Positions 39,551 to 48,296 of a stretch of DNA of 50,780 nt are shown here, one piece after another. A program made the position numbers and the translations under genes. The DNA is from Nanobdellota archaeon. GTDB taxonomy: Archaea; Nanobdellota; Nanobdellia; Woesearchaeales; SM23-78. Position 1 is the stretch's first letter; each line of letters begins with the position of its first letter. The notes below the pieces were generated by a model that was not told where the DNA came from, ran no database searches, and was given only the letters and a program-made list of their open reading frames with translations. Where the stretch lies: assembly GCA_018819305.1 (NCBI GenBank), contig JAHJQO010000006.1, positions 1 through 50,780 on the forward strand, in the 5' to 3' direction.

Positions 39551-41472
39551 ATCATCGGCACATCTCGTTCTGATTTGATTCCATAAACAAACAAATAATT
39601 CCATAAGATGCCGCGTTTCCTTTCTATTTTTACTGAGAAACCTGCTTTTCTAAAAATTGTTCTCAGCATTTCACGGTTTGATATCCATGGCGCATCTGGA
39701 AGGAACTTAAAGAAATTAATATAATCTACAAAGCAGATTCTTCCGCCTTCTGGCAGCAAACGATTCATCTGCAATAGTATTTTCTGATAATCCTGCATAT
39801 AACTCATCATTCCAACACTAAACACTGCATCAATATCCTTGACATCAGGATGAATTCTGTTAACTTGGTGAGGGTCATGAATAACTTCAACATGGCTTAT
39901 AAAATTCTTAGCCAGTCTTTTTTTCAGGATTTTTACATTTCTATGGCTCATGTCAGTAGCGTAGATTTTTCCTCTTGGACCAACTTCTTGTGCAAGATGC
40001 ATGGTTAATGTGCCAACACCCGAGCCATATTCAAGCAAATACTTTCCTTCCATATCCTTAAATAAATCTACTATTTTTTTTCTTATATGCTTTGGCAGGA
40101 GTATGTTTTCCATCCAAAGGGTGAGGCCTGCAAAATAATTTGAAAACCCAACTATTGCATCCGGATTATAAAAGAATATTAACAGCAGATAAATTGGAAT
40201 GCCAAACAGAATAAGTGAAACCATCCTGCCTAAAACTGACAAGGCTCCGCCTTCAAAATATGCCCATACAACAATTACTCCAAGATAAACCAATGAAACA
40301 ATTATCGGACCTATTTTTCCGAAAAAAACTTTGAAAGGTCTCTTAGCATTTGGCATTTTGAATCTGAGAATTGTGACTGAAAGCAGAACAGCAATATAAA
40401 CCAAAAGAGCTGTTGGCGTAAATAAACTAAGCAAAGCTTCATAATTGCCTGCTGTCAACAACAATATAAGGATAGCAACAATTGTCTGAAATATTATGGC
40501 TTTATGAGGAGTTCTTCTTTTTTCATGAACTGCTGCAAGCTGGGCAATGAATAATTTATCACGAGCCATGCCCAAAATAAGTCTTGGAGTTGAAATAATA
40601 ACTCCTGCTGCGGCGCCAATCAAGGACAGCACAATTCCCCAGCTAATTAATCTTGCTCCTCCTGCTCCAAATAATAATGCAGAAACTGATTGTATTGGTG
40701 CTGGCAAGTTTGCCAGTCTTGCCCAGGGAATAAGATTTAATGAAACAGCTGCAACTAAAATTGTAAGAACTCCTGCAATGAGTGTGGAAATAATTAATGC
40801 TCTGGGAATTATTTTTTCAGGGTTCTTGGTTTCTTCTGCTAAAAAAGATGCTTCTTCCCAGCCCATCAGGGCTTCAAGCATAAAAAACATGGCTGCAAAT
40901 ATGAGTATGAACGGTCCTGTGAATAATGGTGTTAAATTGTTAAATTGAAAATCAAAAATACCAGGAACTATGATTGAAACCAATACGCCCATTGTAATTA
41001 ATGCAAATATCATCAAGATAGCAGCACTTGCATCCACTCCCAGAAAAGCAATAAAATTTAGTACAAGAATTATTATTATAGCAACAACAATCTTTAAATC
41101 AATTCCAAAAATAGAGGTCTGAAGAGCAGCTGCAGGAAACAAATAATCCAAAGCAGCTATGATTGTTACTATCATTCCAATTGTAGCCATAAGCCATGTT
41201 ACCCATCCTACAAGAAAAGAAACAAATCTGCCATATGCTTGTTTTGAATACTCATAGACTCCTCCTGCTTTTGGAAACAAAGCTACAAGTTCTCCAAAGC
41301 ATCCAGCTACATAGAGGCTGAGAAGAATAACAAGAACCCATGCAATAAGAACTGCATTGCCCACTCTGGCAGCACCCAGTGATGTTCCAAAGAACATTCC
41401 AGTGCCTACCATTGCTGTTAGCAACAATGCCAGAATGGTCCAAAAGCCAAAACCTCTTTTTAACTCAGCCAT
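39547..41472 (-). CDS. APC-family amino-acid permease fused to a SAM-dependent methyltransferase
   Basis: Single 641-residue frame with two parts. Residues 1-440 are an amino-acid/polyamine permease with about 12 helices and the usual signatures: MVGTGMFFGTSLGAARVGNA near the N-terminus, FPKAGGVYEYSKQAYG and the helix-6 region EALMGWEEASFLAEE. Residues 455-641 form a class I methyltransferase: motif I LLEYGSGVGTLT (479-490), then ATDMS as motif II and the LPEGGRICFVDY strand. The interface is a short linker, with no stop or frameshift. The soluble domain would face the cytoplasm. I know no such fusion as a standard family; a related orphan C-terminal piece lies at 35214. Confidence 0.9.
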   Translation of the reverse strand: MAELKRGFGFWTILALLLTAMVGTGMFFGTSLGAARVGNAVLIAWVLVILLSLYVAGCFGELVALFPKAGGVYEYSKQAYGRFVSFLVGWVTWLMATIGMIVTIIAALDYLFPAAALQTSIFGIDLKIVVAIIIILVLNFIAFLGVDASAAILMIFALITMGVLVSIIVPGIFDFQFNNLTPLFTGPFILIFAAMFFMLEALMGWEEASFLAEETKNPEKIIPRALIISTLIAGVLTILVAAVSLNLIPWARLANLPAPIQSVSALLFGAGGARLISWGIVLSLIGAAAGVIISTPRLILGMARDKLFIAQLAAVHEKRRTPHKAIIFQTIVAILILLLTAGNYEALLSLFTPTALLVYIAVLLSVTILRFKMPNAKRPFKVFFGKIGPIIVSLVYLGVIVVWAYFEGGALSVLGRMVSLILFGIPIYLLLIFFYNPDAIVGFSNYFAGLTLWMENILLPKHIRKKIVDLFKDMEGKYLLEYGSGVGTLTMHLAQEVGPRGKIYATDMSHRNVKILKKRLAKNFISHVEVIHDPHQVNRIHPDVKDIDAVFSVGMMSYMQDYQKILLQMNRLLPEGGRICFVDYINFFKFLPDAPWISNREMLRTIFRKAGFSVKIERKRGILWNYLFVYGIKSERDVPMI

Positions 41473-41554
41473 CTAAAATATTGATAATTTAAGGGATATA
41501 TAAATAATTCGGAATAGTTTGAAAAATTTCAGTTTGAATAGATAAACCAAAACA

Positions 41555-41659
41555 TTTATATATAATGATAATAACTTATATAATATTTAAGCATTATACT
41601 GACTTCGAATTAAAAAAACAAAACGAAAAGTTTATATATAAATATAATAAGTTATATAA
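41555..41659 (+). promoter_or_regulatory. Duplicated 29-bp promoter/operator before the fibre operon
   Basis: Two copies of a 29-base AT-rich block (41555-41583 and 41631-41659) match at 26 positions, 76 bp apart; each holds TTTATATATAA and TTATATAA boxes. The downstream copy contains the palindrome AAGTTATATAACTT (41649-41662). One copy may be the promoter and both may bind the Tfx-like regulator encoded just after. Confidence 0.55.
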
Positions 41660-41679
41660 CTTAGAAAGGTTATAAGAGC

Positions 41680-41865
41680 ATGCTTACAGAAAAAGAAATA
41701 CAAGTTCTAAAACTAAGAGCAGAAGGATTAATACAGATACAAGTAAGCAAAAAACTCAAAATAAGCCAAGCTGCAGTTTCTCATTTTGAAAAAAACGCTC
41801 TGAGAAAAATCAAAGAAGCAGAAGAAACTCTGCAAACAGCTAAAAAACTCAAAATCAAAAAATGA
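41680..41865 (+). CDS. Tfx-like helix-turn-helix regulator of the fibre operon
   Basis: Protein of 61 residues, almost entirely a sigma-70 region 4/LuxR-type helix-turn-helix: LTEKEIQVLKLRAEGLIQIQ then VSKKLKISQAAVSHFEKNAL, followed by a basic helix. It resembles the DNA-binding part of archaeal Tfx, without the C-terminal sensor. The stop overlaps the next start codon as ATGA, so it is co-translated with the stalk protein. Autoregulation through the duplicated AT-rich block upstream is a reasonable inference. Confidence 0.85.
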   Translation: MLTEKEIQVLKLRAEGLIQIQVSKKLKISQAAVSHFEKNALRKIKEAEETLQTAKKLKIKK

Positions 41866-43781
41866 AGCAAACAAATAAACAATTTGTTGATCCAGAAAAG
41901 CAAAAAGCTTTTCTGAAGCCTGAAGAAAATATACAAAAATTGGAAGAGACCAGGAAAGAAGTAATTAGGTTTACAAATGAATTAGATGAAAAGCTCAGGA
42001 CCCACCAGATAGACGGAATAGAATACCATGTCTTGGTCGACGAGAAACTTAATGGAAAGCACAAGGAAGAAATTATCAAATACATAGACAACAAAATAAT
42101 AGAAGAAAAAATCAAAATAAAACAGGGAGAACATGAACAAAGAAAAAAGAAAACAGCCCTAACCTTTAGCGCAGCAGCAATCGTGCTTGTCCTGCTTGTC
42201 ATTGTAGGAATTCTTTATACGACACCAGACGCACTCACAGGATTTACAACATTTGATAGAGAAGTGCAGGAAAGCATAGATTATAACAGAGTATTTGACC
42301 ATTACACAGAAACACCACTTAATATTTCCAATGTCACAAGCCTGAAAATAAGCGGAATCTTAGACGGAACAGGCGCAACAGTCAAACTCAGAGTTGGAGA
42401 TATAGAATATCTTATTGCTAACATTATTAATCAGCAAGAAGAAAGCCTGATTACTGGACTTGTTATAGCAGAAGAACCAGAATATGAAATTAATACAGAT
42501 AAAATAGAGTATGCATTAGGAGAAACAGCAACAATAACAATAATACCCGAAGCTGAAAATAAATCAATCTATGTATCTTATGGTGGAGAAACACAAAAAC
42601 TTGAAGGAGACACATATCTGACTGAAAACATTGGAGAGCATCAAGTTGTCGGCATAATAGTATTAACAAATGACATAATAAGATTAGAAACCAACTTCAC
42701 AGTCATTAATCAGACAATAAATGAAACAAACACCACAATACCAGATACAACAAACACGACAAATGAAACAATTTCAGAAGAGACAACCACAGAAATTTAT
42801 ACTTTTGAAGCATTGTGCACAGACACATGCAACCTAAATGAAAACAGCAATCCTGTCTTAATAGTTGAACTGGAAGAAGGAAGCACATTAACAATAACTA
42901 AGATAATAGTAGTTCAAAACAAAGAAAACAATGCACCAGAACAAACACAAACAATACCTGACATAACAATTACAACAACACAAACAGCAACCTTGAATCT
43001 GGATGAATACTTTACAGATGCTGACGGAGACTTAGTAGCCTATGACCTGAATGAGATAGCTGAAATAACTTCAGAATTCGAGCAAGAAGTACTGACAATC
43101 AGTTCAGAGACACCAGGAATATATATTGCATACATCTATGCAACAGACGGAGACAAACTAACAACCAGCAACACCTTCCAAATCACAATTACAGAAGTTG
43201 TAATTGAAGAAACCAACCAGACAAACCAAACCATACCTGAAATAAATCAAACAATTAATGAGACAAATGCAACAGAAACAAACGTTTCTGAACATCCAGC
43301 AGAGCTGAATGAAACTGCACCAGCAGAAGAAATAGTGCTAACAGACCCTTGCAGTAATCCAGATCCAAATTTAAGACCTCCTGAATGTATCGAAGGAAAA
43401 GAAGAAAAATACTTTGTCTTGGAAAATGTGTTTTTAAAAGATAATAATAGAGGAAACAGTGCAAGAATAACTGCTCTGGGTAATATGATAATCAAAGGAG
43501 ATCTAATAGATAATTCAATACTAGACCCTGAAAGAAATGATTTCAAAGTAACTATGACGAATGAAGATTATGAAGATGTTCCTATTGCATGGATAGACTC
43601 AGATAACGGAAACTTACATCTTACAGGAGTACTATATGAAGAAGATTTCTTCCTGACTCCAACACCTAATGCATTTGTAATTCAAAATAAGAGAAATGTA
43701 AACCTGGCATATTTTGACAGAAACACAGGAGACTTGCATATTAAAGGAAACCTGATTCAGCAAAGAGAAACAATAGAATGA
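41862..43781 (+). CDS. Membrane-anchored stalk protein of the fibre operon
   Basis: Protein of 639 residues. The first 98 are cytoplasmic and helical, one membrane helix follows (about 99-122; ALTFSAAAIVLVLLVIVGIL), and some 510 residues lie outside. The outer part has Thr/Asn/Glu-rich linkers dense in Asn-x-Thr sites (NQTINETNTTIPDTTNTTNE), a cadherin-like segment (YFTDADGDLVAYDL) and C-terminal modules of the form IAWIDSDNGNLHLTGVLYEE and LAYFDRNTGDLHIKGNLIQQ, also used in surface and tail proteins. It overlaps both neighbours by four bases. It is inferred to hold the fibre protein at the cell surface. Confidence 0.8.
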   Translation: MKQTNKQFVDPEKQKAFLKPEENIQKLEETRKEVIRFTNELDEKLRTHQIDGIEYHVLVDEKLNGKHKEEIIKYIDNKIIEEKIKIKQGEHEQRKKKTALTFSAAAIVLVLLVIVGILYTTPDALTGFTTFDREVQESIDYNRVFDHYTETPLNISNVTSLKISGILDGTGATVKLRVGDIEYLIANIINQQEESLITGLVIAEEPEYEINTDKIEYALGETATITIIPEAENKSIYVSYGGETQKLEGDTYLTENIGEHQVVGIIVLTNDIIRLETNFTVINQTINETNTTIPDTTNTTNETISEETTTEIYTFEALCTDTCNLNENSNPVLIVELEEGSTLTITKIIVVQNKENNAPEQTQTIPDITITTTQTATLNLDEYFTDADGDLVAYDLNEIAEITSEFEQEVLTISSETPGIYIAYIYATDGDKLTTSNTFQITITEVVIEETNQTNQTIPEINQTINETNATETNVSEHPAELNETAPAEEIVLTDPCSNPDPNLRPPECIEGKEEKYFVLENVFLKDNNRGNSARITALGNMIIKGDLIDNSILDPERNDFKVTMTNEDYEDVPIAWIDSDNGNLHLTGVLYEEDFFLTPTPNAFVIQNKRNVNLAYFDRNTGDLHIKGNLIQQRETIE

Positions 43782-46700
43782 GAAAAGAAAAAACAACTTG
43801 GAAAAAAGCATTTATGATTTTGATGATGTTAATTATAACACTATCAATTGTAATTGCTGCAAATGATCCTGGCCACGACACATTATATGTTGAGCAAACT
43901 GGTGATTCAGAAATAACAGGTAATCTGAATATAAGCGGCAATCTGAGTGTAGAAGATGTTATTTTTTCAGGAGTAGACCTTGATGTAAGAGGAGATGGAG
44001 TCCAAGCTGCAGGAAGCAATAATCAGATTATTGGAACCAGCAATGCATTATCAATCCAAAGTTTAGGTCACATATATATTAATACATTAACTGGAACAAC
44101 AAGCATGATATATCTTGGTGACGGCGCAGACACAGTTAATCTGAATATTACTGGAGCACTATATATTCAGAGCGGAACAGCGACTATCGGCGGCAGTGCG
44201 ATTTGTTTGGCAAATGGAACTAATTGTCCAAGCGCACTCGGAGGAGCAAACGTAACAGGCCCTGCATCATCAACAGACAATGCAATAGCAAGATGGAATG
44301 GAGCAGGAGGAAATGTATTGCAAAACAGCGCAGTAACAATAGATGATTCAAACAATCTCAGAACAGCAGGCGACATCAATACCTCAGGAGGAGACATCTG
44401 CATAGAAGGAGGACAATGCCTAAGCCAAATGGGAAGCGGAACAGGAACTGTAACAAGCGTAACAGCAGGAGACGGAATGACACAAACAGGAACAGCAACA
44501 ATAAACCCAACACTAAATGTAGTAAGCCACGCAGGAACAGCAGGAAGCATAGGAACAATAAACATAGGAGCAGACGCAATAGGAACAAACCTAGGAACAA
44601 GCAGCACAACAGCATACAGAGGAGACTACGGAAACACAGCATACACCGACAGACTAAAATGGGACGGAGGATCAACCGGACTAACAGCAAGCACAGGAAG
44701 AACAAGCCTAGGAGCCACCACAATCGGAAGCAACCTATTTAATTTAACCAACCCCTCAGCAATAACATTCCTAAGAATAAACGCAGACAACACAGCAGAC
44801 ACACTAAACGCAGCCGACTTCAGAACAGCAATAGGAGCAGGAACAGGAGGAGGAAGCGTAACAAGCGTAGCCATGACAGTACCAACAGGACTAACCATAA
44901 GCGGAAGCCCAATAACAACAAGCGGAACACTAGCACTAAGCCTAACAAGCGGATACACAATACCAACAACAACCAACATAACCAACCTAGGAACAGCATA
45001 CACACACAGCCAAATAGCAGGAGGAGACTCAGTACACGTAAGCACAACAGAAAACACAAACTGGGACACAGCCTACACCCACAGCCAAATAGCAGGAGGA
45101 GACTCAGTCCACGTAAGCACAACAGAAAACACAAACTGGGACACAGCATACACCGACAGACTAAAATGGGACGGAGGTTCAACCGGACTAACAGCAAGCA
45201 CAGGAAGAACAAGCCTAGGAGCCACCACTATCGGAAGCAACCTATTTAATTTAACCAACCCTTCAGCAATAACATTCCTAAGAATAAACGCAGACAACAC
45301 AGCAAGCACACTAAACGCAGCCGACTTCAGAACAGCAATAGGAGCAGGAACAGGAGACGGAAGCGGAAGCGTAACAAGCGTAGCAATGACAGTACCAACA
45401 GGACTAACCATAAGCGGAACACCAATAACAACAAGCGGAACACTAGCACTAAGCCTAACAGCAGGATACACAATACCAACAACAACCAACATAACCAACC
45501 TAGGAACAGCATACACACACAGCCAAATAGCAGGAGGAGACTCAGTCCACGTAAGCACAACAGAAAACACAAACTGGGACACAGCCTACACCGACAGACT
45601 AAAATGGGACGGAGGATCAACCGGACTAACAGCAAGCACAGGAAGAACAAGCCTAGGAGCCACCACTATCGGAAGCAACCTATTTAATTTAACCAACCCC
45701 TCAGCAATAACATTCCTAAGAATAAACGCCAACAACACAGCAGACGCACTAAACGCAGCCGACTTCAGAACAGCAATAGGAGCAGGAACAGGAGGAGGAA
45801 GCGTAACAAGCGTAGCAATGACAGTACCAACAGGACTAAGCATAAGCGGAACACCAATAACAACAAGCGGAACACTAGCACTAAGCCTAACAGCAGGATA
45901 CACAATACCAACAACAACCAACATAACCAACCTAGGAACAGCATACACCCACAGCCAAGCAACAACAAACGTCCACGGACTAACATTCACAGCAGAAGGA
46001 AGCGGAGGAGGTCTAGACGCAGACACACTAGATGGTATGGACAGCTCTGCTTTTGGTGACGCAACAGCAGCAAACCAAAACACAATCATAGGATACATAG
46101 ACACAGAAATAGCAGCAATCCTCGACGACACAGGAACCTCAGGAGTAGTACTAGCAAACGACGCCATAACAGCAGCCAAAATAGCAGCCGACGCCATAGG
46201 AGCATCCGAAGCAGGATTCCTAACAGACAGCATAGGATTCGCAGGAGCAGACATCGCAACCATCAAAGGATACATAGACACAGAAATAGCAGCAATCCTC
46301 GACGACACAGGAACCTCAGGAGTAGTAATAGCAAACGACGCAATAACAGCAGCAAAAATAGCAGCAGATGCAATAGGAGCATCAGAAGCAGGATTCCTAA
46401 CAGACAGCATAGGATTCGCAGGAGCAGACATCGCAACCATCAAAGGATACATAGACACAGAAATAGGTGCTAACACTGACTCTGCTTCAATGAGTAGTAG
46501 TTTGTTTGCTGGACAGCAAGCTATTTATGATAATATTTCAAAATCTCGATCTGAAAGCTTTACTTCAAGCGGCACCTGGAACCAACCTAACGGCGTAACT
46601 CTTGTCTGGGTCACCATGATTGGTGGTGGAGGCGGCGGAGGCGGCGGAGATGGTTGGGGAAACCAAGATGGTGGTGGTGGAGGCGGTGCTGGTATGAAGT

Positions 46701-47296
46701 ACTATCGCTATCCTGTAGAAGTATCAGGTGATGTTACAGTTACTGTTGGTGCTGCAGGTTCTGGTGGAGCAGGAGGTAATGGTGGCGCTTCAATGAACGG
46801 AACTAGTGGTGGAAATACATCTTTTGGTTCACTAGTTGCAGAAGGTGGTAAATTTGGCGGCGGCGTCTGGACTGCTGCAGCAGGTCTGGGTGGTAATGGA
46901 GGCGGATATGGAGGACAGAACCTGGGAGGTGCTGGTGGTACTGGAAACGGTGCCGATCCTATCCACCTAACTAGTTATGCAATTGGTGGTGCGGGTGGTG
47001 GTGGTGGAAGTGAAGCAGGTGATAGTGGTCAGCATGGCGGATCTAACCTTTTTCACACTAAGGGACTGGCAGCAGGTGCACCGACAGGAGGCCTTGGAGG
47101 TGGAGGTGGAGGAGGAGCCTCTGCTATGGGAAACGGAGGTAATGGAGGAGCTGCCACCGGGGGTAATGGTGCTGCAGGAACTGGCTATGGTGCTGGAGGT
47201 GGAGGAGGAGCATATTACCCAGGAGGACAAGCTGGAAATGGTGGAGCCGGAAGTGGTGGTTACATTCTTGTTGAATGGATTGGTCCTGCTAATTAG
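43778..47296 (+). CDS. Phage-tail-fibre-like surface protein, 1172 aa
   Basis: After a signal-type helix (about 10-27) the protein has stalk modules (GDSEITGNLNISGNLSVEDV), then three long repeats built on TDRLKWDGGSTGLTAS, FRTAIGAGT and ITTSGTLALSLT, then LDADTLDGMDSSAFG, two copies of a 60-residue module (NDAITAAKIAADAIGASEAG), and a glycine-rich C-terminus starting FTSSGTWNQPNGVTLVWVTM and running through many Gly-Gly stretches. Each of these resembles tail fibres and receptor-binding proteins of tailed phages, where the Gly-rich end recognises the host. No tail, capsid or lysis genes are nearby. The ATG overlaps the stalk gene's stop. Likely an adhesin of viral ancestry. Confidence 0.85.
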   Translation: MRKEKTTWKKAFMILMMLIITLSIVIAANDPGHDTLYVEQTGDSEITGNLNISGNLSVEDVIFSGVDLDVRGDGVQAAGSNNQIIGTSNALSIQSLGHIYINTLTGTTSMIYLGDGADTVNLNITGALYIQSGTATIGGSAICLANGTNCPSALGGANVTGPASSTDNAIARWNGAGGNVLQNSAVTIDDSNNLRTAGDINTSGGDICIEGGQCLSQMGSGTGTVTSVTAGDGMTQTGTATINPTLNVVSHAGTAGSIGTINIGADAIGTNLGTSSTTAYRGDYGNTAYTDRLKWDGGSTGLTASTGRTSLGATTIGSNLFNLTNPSAITFLRINADNTADTLNAADFRTAIGAGTGGGSVTSVAMTVPTGLTISGSPITTSGTLALSLTSGYTIPTTTNITNLGTAYTHSQIAGGDSVHVSTTENTNWDTAYTHSQIAGGDSVHVSTTENTNWDTAYTDRLKWDGGSTGLTASTGRTSLGATTIGSNLFNLTNPSAITFLRINADNTASTLNAADFRTAIGAGTGDGSGSVTSVAMTVPTGLTISGTPITTSGTLALSLTAGYTIPTTTNITNLGTAYTHSQIAGGDSVHVSTTENTNWDTAYTDRLKWDGGSTGLTASTGRTSLGATTIGSNLFNLTNPSAITFLRINANNTADALNAADFRTAIGAGTGGGSVTSVAMTVPTGLSISGTPITTSGTLALSLTAGYTIPTTTNITNLGTAYTHSQATTNVHGLTFTAEGSGGGLDADTLDGMDSSAFGDATAANQNTIIGYIDTEIAAILDDTGTSGVVLANDAITAAKIAADAIGASEAGFLTDSIGFAGADIATIKGYIDTEIAAILDDTGTSGVVIANDAITAAKIAADAIGASEAGFLTDSIGFAGADIATIKGYIDTEIGANTDSASMSSSLFAGQQAIYDNISKSRSESFTSSGTWNQPNGVTLVWVTMIGGGGGGGGGDGWGNQDGGGGGGAGMKYYRYPVEVSGDVTVTVGAAGSGGAGGNGGASMNGTSGGNTSFGSLVAEGGKFGGGVWTAAAGLGGNGGGYGGQNLGGAGGTGNGADPIHLTSYAIGGAGGGGGSEAGDSGQHGGSNLFHTKGLAAGAPTGGLGGGGGGGASAMGNGGNGGAATGGNGAAGTGYGAGGGGGAYYPGGQAGNGGAGSGGYILVEWIGPAN
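44639..45960 (+). repeat. Three long near-identical repeats in the fibre gene
   Basis: Units start at 44639, 45146 and 45584, with lengths of about 507, 438 and 377 nt. The first contains an internal duplication of a 25-codon block (YTHSQIAGGDSVHVSTTENT). DNA identity between copies is very high, implying recent duplication or gene conversion. The coding strand is extremely poor in T. Confidence 0.95.
46091..46452 (+). repeat. Two 60-codon tandem modules in the fibre gene
   Basis: Two copies of about 180 nt, each encoding IDTEIAAILDDTGTSGVV and NDAITAAKIAADAIGASEAG. The proteins differ at one residue (Leu/Ile). This module type is common in phage tail fibres. Confidence 0.93.
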
Positions 47297-47313
47297 ATAT
47301 ACTTTGCAATTGA

Positions 47314-48243
47314 ATGAATAATATGAGCAAGAAAAAGAGAAAATTAATTAATAGAAATATCATCATCTCTTTTGCAGTTGGTATTCTATTCATGTTACTT
47401 ATTGTTTTAGCTTTTAATCTTTTAAAATCTGGTCAGGCAGAATTTAATGAGGAAGAGGATTTGTCAAGAGGCTTGAATCTTATCTTCTATGCTGACAGGT
47501 ATGAATCTCAGGAAGCTTTTGATAATGACATAATTTTTTTAATGAGTGAATTGAAAAAAAGAGAGCCTTGGGGTTCATATAATAATTTCAACATTTACAA
47601 AATTAATCCTATGAATGAGAAAGAGATTTGTGTTGTAGAAACTGAAAACCTGAGAAAACCAAGTCTTCGCTGCTCAGAAGAAATCAATAATTACCTCCAA
47701 AAAATAAATGTTAAGAGATTTAAAGTGATTGTTTTATCAAGGCAAGAATTTGAATCATGGGCTAATGTTGCCAGGTTAAAAAATTCAGGAGTTTTTTTTA
47801 GTGTTTCAAAAAGACTAAACAAAGACAACTCTGAGAGTTATGGAACCTTATTCACACACCTTATAGGGCATGCTTTTGGTCTTAAAGATGAAGAAATTTA
47901 TGTGGTTGCTAAATCAGGAGGTGCTCCTCACACGCCAGACGGACCAAACTGCGCACCAGACATAGAAACAGCAGAAAGTTGGTGGGGTGATCTAGCAAAA
48001 GAGTTCATTGACGTGGGAATATACAAAGGTTGCTGTGGAAACAAGGAATACATTAAGCCTGCCTCCAATTCAGTAATGAATCTTAATGAAATTAGATCTT
48101 CTGATGTTGATTATGGTCCTGTTTCAGAAAGATATCTAAGAAACTTTTTAAAATTCTGCTTTTCAGGTAAGAAATATTCTTATAATGATAATATGGATTT
48201 CTTTGAAAGATATCCTGAGTTTAAAGAATGCCTTAATGATTAA
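47314..48243 (+). CDS. Membrane-bound M64-peptidase-like protein lacking the catalytic Glu
   Basis: Protein of 309 residues. One membrane helix (about 16-37) is followed by an outer domain resembling IgA peptidase M64 (SRGLNLIFYADRYESQEAFD; FKVIVLSRQEFESWA). At the zinc site, where M64 has HExxH then G-L-x-D-E, the sequence is H182-L-I-G-H186-AFGLKDEE, so the Glu is replaced by Leu. A Cys-rich part (CAPDIETAESWWGDL, GCCGNKEY) and NSVMNLNE follow, as in active relatives. It probably binds metal or a ligand without cleaving. It starts 17 bp after the fibre gene and likely belongs to the operon. An ATG at 47323 is an alternative start. Confidence 0.75.
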   Translation: MNNMSKKKRKLINRNIIISFAVGILFMLLIVLAFNLLKSGQAEFNEEEDLSRGLNLIFYADRYESQEAFDNDIIFLMSELKKREPWGSYNNFNIYKINPMNEKEICVVETENLRKPSLRCSEEINNYLQKINVKRFKVIVLSRQEFESWANVARLKNSGVFFSVSKRLNKDNSESYGTLFTHLIGHAFGLKDEEIYVVAKSGGAPHTPDGPNCAPDIETAESWWGDLAKEFIDVGIYKGCCGNKEYIKPASNSVMNLNEIRSSDVDYGPVSERYLRNFLKFCFSGKKYSYNDNMDFFERYPEFKECLND

Positions 48244-48296
48244 CGTAGTGTGGTTAATCCAAAACAGTTTTAAATTAATTCTTTTTCTTTCTTAGC

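Noticed and set aside
44639-46452. Regular repeats that could suggest a CRISPR array
   Set aside because: The units are hundreds of bases long, contiguous and in frame with a protein; there are no spacers and no cas genes.
44167-46476. Long open frames on the minus strand across the fibre-gene repeats (up to 296 codons)
   Set aside because: They result from the T-poor composition of the coding strand, which removes stop codons antisense. They have no ribosome sites and repeat exactly with the coding repeats.
41680-47296. Interpretation of the fibre operon as part of a prophage
   Set aside because: No integrase, terminase, capsid, portal, tail-tube or lysis genes lie on either side, and the fibre has a signal helix and a membrane-anchored partner. 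It remains possible if viral genes lie beyond the window.
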